Positions 17,175 through 25,066 of a stretch of DNA of 52,199 nt are shown here, piece by piece; position 1 is the stretch's first letter; each line of letters begins with the position of its first letter. The notes under the pieces are model-generated. The model searched no databases, was not told the origin of the DNA, and worked only from the letters and a program-made list of their open reading frames with translations. A program made the position numbers and the translations under genes. The stretch lies in NCBI RefSeq assembly GCF_938041645.1, contig NZ_CALIST010000063.1, positions 1 through 52,199 of the forward strand. The letters are read 5' to 3'. The stretch comes from an uncultured Campylobacter sp. GTDB lineage: Bacteria; Campylobacterota; Campylobacteria; Campylobacterales; Campylobacteraceae.

Positions 17175-17439
17175 AGTATATAAGCTTATGCTTAAGCTGG
17201 GGTTAAATTTGGGGTTCTGCGGAGTTTGTCGGACAGTGTTTGCAACTAGTAGAATTTTGTAAATTTTAAAATTTGAAACAAATAAAGAGATGATAAAAAT
17301 TTATGAGGCTACTTAAGAATGAAGTAAATTCTAAATTTAGCTTAACGTTCTTGATTTATGGAATAAATTTTGACATTTACGATGCGCCAAAGCTTATAAT
17401 GTATTGCTTTTATATAAGTCGAATTTGGCTAAAAGGCGG

Positions 17440-18074
17440 CTAAATTTTTCTAATCGGCAGTCTAATTATCGTTTTGCATTTTTGCGGCACGGTTTTTCTG
17501 GGGTCGCTTAGATAGATTTCGTGATGCGCTCTTTGCTCGCCAAAGTCCTTTGCGTAGCCATTCGCGATGATAAACTCGTCTATTTTGGCTACGCTTCTGG
17601 GCTCATCATCAAAGCCGCCCACATGTAAAATTTGCGCGCAAAGCCCCTCATCTATCCTTAAAAATTCCGCCGCACTGCAGTCCAGCTTCTTTTTTGCGCA
17701 GCCTGTCGCACCGCCCAGTCAAAGCTCTCTCTCGTGATAAAATCAGGCAGCCTAATCGCGCTAATCCAGCTAAAATCGCTCTTTCGGGCGTAGTTTGCCG
17801 CTCCGTCAGCAGAGCCGCGCTGCCGCCAAAACCCCTCTAGCGGTGGCACGACGTACTCGAAAAAGCCATCGATTTTATACTCGGTTTTGTAGCTCATTTT
17901 TAGTGCGTAGCTCACGGCGTAGAACACCTCTATCGCGCGCTGATACGCGCCGCCTGATTCGTTCGGATCGCCATCGCCTCGGATGCAGACGAAATTTGCG
18001 GGCGGGACGGTTAAAATTTGCGGCGCCTGTTTAGGTGTGTAGAGTTGCTTAAACTCTTTTTTAAAATCAAACAT
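17440..18074 (-). pseudogene. GyrI-like domain protein, frameshifted
   Basis: The gene is split between two frames. The first part (18074 to 17658) starts MFDFKKEFKQLY, with an AAAGGAA ribosome site, and runs for 138 codons through YVVPPLEGFW, characteristic of GyrI-like small-molecule-binding proteins. It derails at a run of six A on the coding strand (17690-17695). With one more A the frame continues as AAQKKKLDCSAAEFLRIDEG into the second part, which contains HVGGFDDEPRSVAKIDEF and ends at 17440. The repaired protein would be about 211 residues, the family's usual size. This could be real inactivation, slippage or a base-calling error in the homopolymer. Confidence 0.8.
17690..17695 (-). 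other. Run of six A at the GyrI-like frameshift
   Basis: The coding strand reads GCGCAAAAAAGAAGCTGG. Seven A would restore the frame. Homopolymers of this kind change length by slippage. Confidence 0.6.
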
Positions 18075-18423
18075 TTTATTCCTTTCGCGAGGTAAATTTC
18101 ATAAAATTTTGCGCTAAAAGCGAAGCTGAAATTTTAAACTGTCTTAAAATTTTACATCATTACACGATCGCGCGTATGCGAAATTCTACAAAATTTTACG
18201 TTCGCCGCATCGTTATAAGAAATTTTGCCGCAAGCGCGTCAATGCGCCGCTACGCAATAAAATTTCACGCCACCCTCAAACAGGATATGAAATTTACTGC
18301 AAGTATTTGAAAAATTTTAATACATGCAGATAGATTTTATGCAGGCAAAATTTCACACGGGCGAAATTTCACGCCGCTATAAATATTTTAAAATTCCGCC
18401 GAAGCGTGCGGCTAAAGCGGCCA
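18075..18423. other. Non-coding DNA between GyrI-like gene and lon
   Basis: About 350 bases with no open frame worth reporting. The DNA is rich in AAATTTTAC-type words. I saw no RNA gene. Confidence 0.5.
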
Positions 18424-18446
18424 AATTTAAAGCGCCGCTTTAAATT
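18424..18446. terminator. Palindrome at the end of lon
   Basis: AATTTAAAGCG and CGCTTTAAATT are perfect inverted arms around a single C, and one arm overlaps the lon stop codon. The tight fold and position suggest a transcript end. No clear T-run follows on the minus strand. Confidence 0.4.
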
Positions 18447-20952
18447 AAACGAGCGCCAGCTTCAGCACCTCTTCGATCCGATCTACCGGCGTTATTTTCA
18501 GATCGTTTTTGACCTCGTCGGGGATCTCCGCCAGGTCGCGCTCGTAGTTTTTGCGCGGGATCAAAACCTCGGCGATTTTGGCTTTGTGCGCCGCGATGAG
18601 CTTCTCCTTAAGCCCGCCGATCGGCAGCACCTTGCCGCTTAGCGTGATCTCGCCAGTCATCGCTAGATCGGCGCGCACCTCGCGCTCGCTTAAAATCGAC
18701 GCGATCGCCGTACTCATCGTGATACCGGCGCTCGGTCCGTCCTTGGGCGTCGCGCCCTCGGGCACGTGGATATGAAGGTCAAATTTATTGTAAATCTGCT
18801 CGGAGCTTTCGGAATTCTCCTCCGCGCCTAAATTTCGCGCCGCCAAGCTTTTAGACGCGCCGCTATTTGCGCGCAATGCGGAGTTTTTGCCCGCGCGCGA
18901 GGCTTTTGCCGCGCCGCTCTCAGCGCCTTGAGCGGCTTTGAGCTTACCCTCGTCGATCAGCACCTTTACGACGCTAAAGGCGATCTGCGCGGATTCTTTC
19001 ATCACGTCGCCGAGCTGGCCCGTGATCGTCATCGCGCCCTTGCCTTTGATCTTGACTGCCTCGATCTTGAGCACGTCGCCGCCTATCGCAGTCCATGCAA
19101 GCCCGTTTACGATGCCGATTTGATCGCATTTTTCAACCTCATCGATCTCGAAAACCTTTTTATTTAGGAATTCGCTTAAATTTTTCGTCGTTACGACGAT
19201 TTTTTTAAATTCTTTGTCTTTTAAAATTTTAACCGCGACCTTGCGGAAGATTGCGGCGATCTGGCGGCGTAGGTTTCGCACGCCGCTTTCGCGCGTGTAC
19301 TCTTCGATGATCTCGGAAAGGGCTGCCGGGTTGATCGCTACGTCGGCGGCTTTGAGCCCGTGGCGCTGCAGCTCCTGAGGGATCAGATAGTCCTTGGCGA
19401 TCTGAAATTTCTCCTGCGGCGTGTATGAGCTAAGCTCGATAAATTCCATCCTATCGCGCAGCGGCGCGGGTATGAGAGATACGTCGTTTGCCGTGGCGAT
19501 AAAGATGATCTTGCTAAGATCGATGTTAAAATTTAGATAGTAATCCCTAAAGCTCGAGTTTTGCTCTGGGTCTAAAATTTCAAGCAGAACTGCGGTCGGA
19601 TCGCCCTTGTATGAGCTTGAAATTTTATCGATCTCATCAAGCACGATGACGGGGTTCATCTGATTTGCCTCGATAAGCCCTTGCACGATGCGGCCCGGCA
19701 TCGCGCCGATATAGGTGCGGCGGTGTCCGCGTAGCTCGTTTACGTCCTCGAGCCCGCCCAAAGCGATGCGGATAAGTTTGCGCTTAAGCGCGGTCGCGAT
19801 GGAGTTCGCAAGGCTCGTCTTGCCTACGCCGGGAGGGCCGTAGAAGCATAAAATCGCGCCGCCGTTTTTGCCGTCCTCTTTGCTCTTCTTGCCGCTTGTA
19901 CCGCGAAGCTCCAAAAGCTGCTTTAGCGCGAAATATTCTTCGATACGCGCCTTGGGCTTTTGCAGGGAGTGGTGGTCTTTATTCAGCTGAGCGGTGACGC
20001 CCTCGATGGACATCTTGTGCTTTGCCGCTTTTTCGAACGGCACTTCGATCACCCAGTCCAGATAGCTCTGCACGAGCCCCGCATCGGCGCTGTCCGGATG
20101 GAGGCGGGCAAATTTATCGATCTGCTTTTTGATCTCTTTGTAGGCATCCTCGCCTAAATAGGGCTTTTTGGCCTCTAGTTTTTTGCGATACTCCTCGATC
20201 TCCGCGTCTCGGTCGGCATCGCCACCGAGCTCCTTTTGGATCTGCTTGAGTTGCTCTTTTAAAAAATACTCTTTGTTCGTCTTATCGATCTTGGAATGAA
20301 CCTTGCTTTTGATCTCCTTTTCGAGCCTCTGCGCTTCGATCTCGTCGGAGATGTAGTTGATGAGGTTGAAAAGACGCTTTTGCAAGTTGCTCTCGGTAAA
20401 AAATGAGTAGGCTACCTGCTTTTTTAGACGCAGTGCGCTTAAAATCAGGTCGCAAACGCGCGCAGCGTCGGTGCCGTCGTCGATGGTTTTTAGTAGATCG
20501 TTCGGGAAAAAATGCGTGAGCGTGCTAAGCGTCTTAGTTTTTTCTTTCAGCACGCTTACCAGCGCGTCTAATTTCTGGTCATTGCCGCGCTCGTCGTGGA
20601 TGATATCGACGGTAGCGATTAGCGGATCTTGCGAAATTTCTTTTACGATTTTACCTTTTAGCGCGCCTTGAAATAAAATTTTAACCCGACCGTCGGGAAG
20701 CGGTACGGTTCTCATCACGGAGCCCACTACGCCTGCGTTATAGATACCGCCGAAGCTTCTATCGCCGCTAAATTCCGACTTGGAGCTTACGACCATTATC
20801 ATAGATTCGTTTTTGGCGGCTAGATCGAGGGCTTTTTTATTATGCTCGTCGCCGATGAAAAGGGGCGCTATCATAAACGGATATAAAAATAGCTCGTCCT
20901 CGACGATGATAGGCAGATCGCTTGGGAAGGTTGTATTTTGAATCAGTTGCAT
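18445..20952 (-). CDS. lon: ATP-dependent protease Lon
   Basis: An 835-residue Lon, which degrades misfolded and regulatory proteins in the cytoplasm. In order it has an N-terminal substrate domain, a coiled-coil segment, an AAA+ module with Walker A GPPGVGKTS near residue 375 and Walker B VIVLDEIDK, and the protease domain with catalytic Ser741 (KDGPSAG) and Lys784 (GGLKEK). An Ala/Ser-rich insert at about 674-723, just before the protease core, is not usual. The gene follows bamD by eight bases, an order I also recall from C. jejuni. Confidence 0.97.
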   Translation of the reverse strand: MQLIQNTTFPSDLPIIVEDELFLYPFMIAPLFIGDEHNKKALDLAAKNESMIMVVSSKSEFSGDRSFGGIYNAGVVGSVMRTVPLPDGRVKILFQGALKGKIVKEISQDPLIATVDIIHDERGNDQKLDALVSVLKEKTKTLSTLTHFFPNDLLKTIDDGTDAARVCDLILSALRLKKQVAYSFFTESNLQKRLFNLINYISDEIEAQRLEKEIKSKVHSKIDKTNKEYFLKEQLKQIQKELGGDADRDAEIEEYRKKLEAKKPYLGEDAYKEIKKQIDKFARLHPDSADAGLVQSYLDWVIEVPFEKAAKHKMSIEGVTAQLNKDHHSLQKPKARIEEYFALKQLLELRGTSGKKSKEDGKNGGAILCFYGPPGVGKTSLANSIATALKRKLIRIALGGLEDVNELRGHRRTYIGAMPGRIVQGLIEANQMNPVIVLDEIDKISSSYKGDPTAVLLEILDPEQNSSFRDYYLNFNIDLSKIIFIATANDVSLIPAPLRDRMEFIELSSYTPQEKFQIAKDYLIPQELQRHGLKAADVAINPAALSEIIEEYTRESGVRNLRRQIAAIFRKVAVKILKDKEFKKIVVTTKNLSEFLNKKVFEIDEVEKCDQIGIVNGLAWTAIGGDVLKIEAVKIKGKGAMTITGQLGDVMKESAQIAFSVVKVLIDEGKLKAAQGAESGAAKASRAGKNSALRANSGASKSLAARNLGAEENSESSEQIYNKFDLHIHVPEGATPKDGPSAGITMSTAIASILSEREVRADLAMTGEITLSGKVLPIGGLKEKLIAAHKAKIAEVLIPRKNYERDLAEIPDEVKNDLKITPVDRIEEVLKLALV

Positions 20953-20960
20953 CGCTCCTC

Positions 20961-21608
20961 CTACTCAAAAATCGCGCGATACCAAGGCGAGCGCGGTTTG
21001 ATGACGTCGGTGCCGTTTAGCGGGGATTCCTCGATGCGCTGCTCGTAAATTTTAGCCGAGCTCTCGCGGTCGGTGCGCTCATAAAGGTCTTTGATGTCGA
21101 TATTTAGCTGATGCTCGGCAAGCCTGAGCTTCGTTAGCATCGTCTCGAGTAGCGGACGATACTCGCTCTGCGGATATTCAGCTATAAATTTTCGAATTTC
21201 GTCGATGCTGTTTAGCATTAGCTTTTGGTTGCGATTTGGGCGGCTAAAGGAATCGAAATTTGCTCTGATCTTTAAAAATCTTGCATATTCGATCTTTTGC
21301 GTCGTGCCGTAGAGACGGATGTATTCGTCTAGGTATTTGTTTGCTTTCTCGTAGTTTTCATCCTCCACAAAAGCCCACGCCATAATGAGTGTCATCTCCT
21401 CAAGCAGAGGCGAAGCGATATGCTCGCTAGAAAAGCTAGTGTAATGCTTCTCGGCATCCTCCATATTTGCGTTGTTGATATCTTCTAAAATTTTAGAATA
21501 CCATGCCTCGGGGCTTAGGTTAAAAAGCTCGCCGTCGCCCTTGCCACTGCAGCCGCCGATAAACGCGATAAATAGGAGAGCGGATAGAATTTTACTTAGA
21601 TTTGTCAT
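20961..21608 (-). CDS. bamD: Outer membrane assembly lipoprotein BamD
   Basis: A 215-residue lipoprotein with the lipobox IGGC (Cys20). It is followed by TPR-like helical repeats such as WAFVEDENYEKANKYLDEYIRLY and YPQSEY, as in BamD, the essential partner of BamA that inserts beta-barrel proteins into the outer membrane. The length is a little short of the E. coli protein. It is the first gene of bamD-lon. TATAAA at 21641-21646 on the minus strand is a likely -10. Confidence 0.85.
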   Translation of the reverse strand: MTNLSKILSALLFIAFIGGCSGKGDGELFNLSPEAWYSKILEDINNANMEDAEKHYTSFSSEHIASPLLEEMTLIMAWAFVEDENYEKANKYLDEYIRLYGTTQKIEYARFLKIRANFDSFSRPNRNQKLMLNSIDEIRKFIAEYPQSEYRPLLETMLTKLRLAEHQLNIDIKDLYERTDRESSAKIYEQRIEESPLNGTDVIKPRSPWYRAIFE

Positions 21609-21788
21609 AAAAAATCCTTGGAATTTATTTAGCTCGTAATTTTATAGTCTTTGAGTAAATGCAAGCTTAAATTCCGCGTTCAAATTTAAAAATGGAATTT
21701 CTTTAAAATTTTTATGCGTTCGGGCTTAAAAATCTTTGTAAACCAAAAAAATTTACGCGATAAATTCTAAATTTAAGTTTAACAATAG

Positions 21789-21794
21789 TATAAT
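21789..21794 (+). promoter_or_regulatory. -10 of the pilin-like operon
   Basis: TATAAT within AGTATAATTAG lies 67 bases before the first pilin start codon, in the divergent region shared with bamD. Confidence 0.55.
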
Positions 21795-21860
21795 TAGCGC
21801 CGATAACGCAGAGTAAGTTTGCGTTTCCGTAATTTCAAAATTTTAAAGAAAGGATGTAAG

Positions 21861-22616
21861 ATGAAAAAAGGTTTTACTCTAATTGAGCTGATCTTTACTA
21901 TCGTGATTTTGGCGATTACGACGATGGCGATTCCGCGTATCGTCGCGCAGACGACAGAGCTAAATGCCCTTGCGATCAAAGAGGAGCTTGTATATAACGC
22001 TAAAGCTTTTATGTCTCGTATATCTAAAGCGCAGTGGGATAGCGCATACGCAGGAGATGCTAGCTGCGGAGGCGATACTGGCTGCATGAAAAGAATTTTA
22101 TCGGTAAATCCGACGATAAAATTGCCGGATAATAGCACTATGGAAGCTAGACCGGGAATTTTAGATGAAGCTAGTAAGCGCGAGGTCAGCACTCAAGCTC
22201 CGGCTACGAAAGGGCAATTCGGCAAAGGGGATAATAGAATTTCTTTCGGCGGCGGTCGTTATAACGATGTTGATGACTACGATAAATTTACTACTCAAAT
22301 GACAGTAGGCAATTTAGTAGGCTCTAGTAGTAAGGGTGATTTTATTCTTAATACTGGAATTAATGTCGACGTAGATTATGTAGCAGAGCCTTTTACTGCG
22401 GAAGATTATGCTAAGGGTACCGATATAAACGGAACCCTTAGTGATCAACCAGCCAATGGCTCCCCTACCAATATAAAGATGGTTAGGGTTGCCGCCACGG
22501 ATCTAAACGATGCCGTAGCTAAAGATGGTACTGCCAAATCAGTAGTTTTAAAAGCGTTTTTATCCAATATCGGCGTCGGCGTTCAGACAGCCGTCACTAG
22601 ACGATATTCCCGATAG
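21861..22616 (+). CDS. Type IV pilin-like / pseudopilin protein 1
   Basis: A 251-residue prepilin-like protein. The start MKKGFTLIELIFTIVILAIT is a textbook type III signal: prepilin peptidase would cut after Gly4, leaving Phe at +1 and Glu at +5, then a hydrophobic helix. The rest is a periplasmic domain with a Cys-x8-Cys pair near residues 65-74. I chose this ATG because GAAAGGATG precedes it and the motif starts there; an upstream in-frame ATG adds 14 unlikely residues. The next pilin gene follows after nine bases. Homology to a named minor pilin is not clear. Confidence 0.85.
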   Translation: MKKGFTLIELIFTIVILAITTMAIPRIVAQTTELNALAIKEELVYNAKAFMSRISKAQWDSAYAGDASCGGDTGCMKRILSVNPTIKLPDNSTMEARPGILDEASKREVSTQAPATKGQFGKGDNRISFGGGRYNDVDDYDKFTTQMTVGNLVGSSSKGDFILNTGINVDVDYVAEPFTAEDYAKGTDINGTLSDQPANGSPTNIKMVRVAATDLNDAVAKDGTAKSVVLKAFLSNIGVGVQTAVTRRYSR

Positions 22617-22625
22617 GAGCGCGAG

Positions 22626-23699
22626 ATGAAAAAAGGTTTCACCCTTATAGAGCTTGTATTTGTTATCGTAGTATTAGGTATCATCTCGATGTTCGGCGCT
22701 GATCTATACACAAAGATATATAAATCCTATGTTCATGTACGTGCAGTAAATCAGCTGGAAGCTAGAACACAAAATGCAATGATGCTAATAACAAATCGCT
22801 TGGAAGATAGAATAAAAAGCTCTACTATAGGCAGAGAACTTAGCTCAAACCAATTTGTGCCAATTAGCGCTTTAGATGATCCAAAATACGATATATTAGA
22901 GTGGATCGGACAAAGCGTAGAGACGAGAAATATAAATAAGAGAACTCCGGGTTGGAGTGGCTTTATGTCGATGTCTCAACTCCGAGATGACAAATGGAAA
23001 ACAGGTACAGAAGATGCAGGCTACATTGGAAATACGAGAGCTACATTCAATATGGTATCCCTAGGTAGCGATTTCCCACAAGTGGCTAATATAGTTGGAA
23101 ATTTAAGGGCTACGAAATACGGTAAATCGTCTACTAATACTCAAGTCGCCGTTATCTTTAGGGTCGTCACGAATGATGCTTCACCTACTAGCGTAGGTAT
23201 AGGCTTTGGCTACGATAGAAAGGTCGACGTGAACGGTAGCAATCGCGTGCTGATCGCCGTAGGCACTCCTAGTGCTGCGGGTAGCGGTAGTATGGAAGGT
23301 GAGACTATCACTATAAATCAATATCCGTTGAACCCGAACAACGATAAATCACAGGAATTCTCCGAGCAATACTATATAGCTCATAGTGCCTACGCGATCG
23401 TTCCAGATTTAGGGGGTAGGGATAGTATTGTATATATGAGAGATAATGCTGGTAATGTATTAAGTAAAAATTTTGATTTGGTTTTAAAATACAACTATCG
23501 TCCGTGGAGCACCGTTAAAGATGATGCAAACTCATACAATGTTGCTAGCAGTGCGTTACTAGCCGAGGACGTGAGCTTATTTAGATTTAAAGACGATAAT
23601 GGCGCCGTTGCGCTTAAACTATGTATGAGAGACGACGGCAGAAATTTCGATCCTGCAGAGCTGGATCTGAACGTTTGTAAAGCACAGGTGGTGTACTAA
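22626..23699 (+). CDS. Type IV pilin-like protein 2 (PilW/GspJ-like)
   Basis: A 357-residue prepilin-like protein that also begins MKKGFTLIEL, with Gly4 as cleavage point and Glu at +5. The large C-terminal domain (about 330 residues) fits the big minor pilins PilW or GspJ better than a major pilin. It contains Gly/Ser/Asn-rich stretches and ends in a Cys-containing segment (LKLCMRDDG, LNVCKAQ). It overlaps the next start codon by one base (TAATG), so translation is coupled. Confidence 0.82.
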   Translation: MKKGFTLIELVFVIVVLGIISMFGADLYTKIYKSYVHVRAVNQLEARTQNAMMLITNRLEDRIKSSTIGRELSSNQFVPISALDDPKYDILEWIGQSVETRNINKRTPGWSGFMSMSQLRDDKWKTGTEDAGYIGNTRATFNMVSLGSDFPQVANIVGNLRATKYGKSSTNTQVAVIFRVVTNDASPTSVGIGFGYDRKVDVNGSNRVLIAVGTPSAAGSGSMEGETITINQYPLNPNNDKSQEFSEQYYIAHSAYAIVPDLGGRDSIVYMRDNAGNVLSKNFDLVLKYNYRPWSTVKDDANSYNVASSALLAEDVSLFRFKDDNGAVALKLCMRDDGRNFDPAELDLNVCKAQVVY

Positions 23700-24232
23700 T
23701 GAAAACTATGCGAAAAGGCTTTGCTCTAGTAGCGGCTATATTTTTTATCATCATTGTAGCGACTACCGCGATTACGGCGCTATCTATCGCGTCTATGACG
23801 GCTCGCGATGTCAATAATATCCAAGGCAGAGAGCAGGCGCTACTGCTAGCGCAGAGTGCTACGGAGCTAGCTGTCCTTGCTATGCAAAAGCACCAGTATC
23901 TAACTACCCCGCTTAAGGCAGGAGGTGCTACTGCTGCGACTAATCCTACATTAAATACGATTACTCTTGAGTATCCGTCAAATGATCCAGCTCAAAAGAT
24001 GTTTGATATCACCGTGACATTCGGATATTTCGATAGACAGTTGGGTGCGCCCGGCAATCATACCGTCGCTTATAGTAATTTTGGGCAAGGCTCGTCCGAA
24101 ACACTTGCAAATGGTAGTGTGGGCAGAATTCTAAGCCATGCCGCGCTTGTAGATGTAGTAGTAAAATCCAACGTAGAAGTTATGGGCAGACCGCAGATTA
24201 CATATCATAGGCGTACTATTCAAAAACCATAA
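23699..24232 (+). CDS. Pilin-like protein 3 lacking Glu+5 (PilX/GspK-like)
   Basis: A 177-residue protein starting MKTMRKGFALVAAIFFIIIV. It has the G|F cleavage site, but Ala at mature position 5 where most pilins have Glu. That loss is known in the tip pseudopilin GspK, and the pattern ALLLAQSATELAVLA resembles PilX/GspK N-terminal helices. With the two preceding pilins it would form a tip complex that starts pilus or pseudopilus assembly. The ribosome site is weak, and coupling to the preceding stop probably drives its translation. Met4 is an alternative start. Confidence 0.78.
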   Translation: MKTMRKGFALVAAIFFIIIVATTAITALSIASMTARDVNNIQGREQALLLAQSATELAVLAMQKHQYLTTPLKAGGATAATNPTLNTITLEYPSNDPAQKMFDITVTFGYFDRQLGAPGNHTVAYSNFGQGSSETLANGSVGRILSHAALVDVVVKSNVEVMGRPQITYHRRTIQKP

Positions 24233-24247
24233 TGCAAAGGAGAGACG

Positions 24248-24790
24248 ATGAATTTAAATATCGTAGGTAAGCAGTTTGAGCTAACGGAAGCTATTAAAAA
24301 TTATGTCGAAAACGCATTTGAGACGCTAGAAAAATATAATCTCGACATCATCTCGGGGCGTTGTGTAATTTCTGCCGACGAGAAGCAAGGCAAAAAGGGC
24401 TTCGTGGTGGATTTTTCATTAAATTTAGCGCATCAAGATACTATCGTCGTGCGCCAAAAAGATAAGGATCTCTACGCTGCCGTCGATCTCATCGTCGAGC
24501 GCGCTTCAAAAGTGCTTCGCAGATACCACGATAAGGTAAATTCTCATAAAAATCGCGACGAGATGAAACAAAACGCCGTAGATAATGCGGTCGGTGCCAA
24601 TAAGCCAAATTTAAACGATGAAGTTGATGAGATCGTCCCTACCGAGCTGGATCTATATAAGCCGTTAGAGATCGATGAGGCGCTAAATAAGCTTAAAGAA
24701 AGTACCGATCAGTTCTTGGTCTTTAACGATATGGATGCTAAAATGCGCGTGCTTTATAAGCGCAAGGACGGTAAATTCGGCTTATTTTAG
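24248..24790 (+). CDS. hpf: Ribosome hibernation factor HPF, long form
   Basis: A 180-residue HPF/RaiA protein. The N-terminal beta-alpha fold starts MNLNIVGKQFELTEAIKNYV and continues to about residue 105. After a linker, a C-terminal dimerisation domain (DLYKPLEIDEALNKL... FLVFND) follows, as in long HPF that pairs ribosomes into 100S particles in stationary phase. AAGGAGAG precedes the ATG. It lies 15 bases after the pilin genes and ends in an eight-base repeat array and a terminator, so it probably closes that transcript. Confidence 0.94.
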   Translation: MNLNIVGKQFELTEAIKNYVENAFETLEKYNLDIISGRCVISADEKQGKKGFVVDFSLNLAHQDTIVVRQKDKDLYAAVDLIVERASKVLRRYHDKVNSHKNRDEMKQNAVDNAVGANKPNLNDEVDEIVPTELDLYKPLEIDEALNKLKESTDQFLVFNDMDAKMRVLYKRKDGKFGLF

Positions 24791-24837
24791 AATTTTAGAA
24801 TTTTAGAATTTTAGAATTTTAGAATTTTAGAATTTTT
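24784..24837. repeat. Six tandem copies of ATTTTAGA overlapping the hpf stop
   Basis: The unit ATTTTAGA is repeated exactly six times (24784-24831), followed by a partial ATTTTT. The first copy contains the hpf stop codon TAG. Each unit contains or creates GAATTT, an RAATTY word. Perfect short arrays expand and contract by slippage. Confidence 0.85.
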
Positions 24838-24860
24838 AAGGCGCGGAATTCTCGCGCCTT
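24838..24860 (+). terminator. Terminator after hpf
   Basis: AAGGCGCG (24838-24845) and CGCGCCTT (24853-24860) pair perfectly around GAATTCT and are followed by TACTTTAATT. It is a good intrinsic terminator shape with a short T-rich tail. It would separate the pilin-hpf transcript from the giant gene. Confidence 0.7.
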
Positions 24861-25021
24861 TACTTTAATTGTTTGAGAGTTGTTGCTTATTTGTTATTAT
24901 ATTATTTTTAATGTAGCCCAAGATAAACAAAATCGCATTTTATAAAATCTTTCTTTTAGGAAATCTTTAAAATTTATTTATATTTGTTCCATATCCATAT
25001 AAAATTTAAGCAAAAAAAATG

Positions 25022-25027
25022 TAAAAT
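25022..25027 (+). promoter_or_regulatory. Candidate -10 of the giant secreted-protein gene
   Basis: TAAAAT, with TG just before it (extended -10), lies 39 bases before the start codon. A strong GGAGG at 25054-25058 serves as ribosome site. Confidence 0.45.
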
Positions 25028-25066
25028 AATAGTCAAAAATTATGTTATTGACCGGAGGGTAGTATC

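Noticed and set aside
24784..24837. CRISPR-like array
   Set aside because: The units are eight bases long and directly adjacent with no spacers, so it is a simple tandem repeat.
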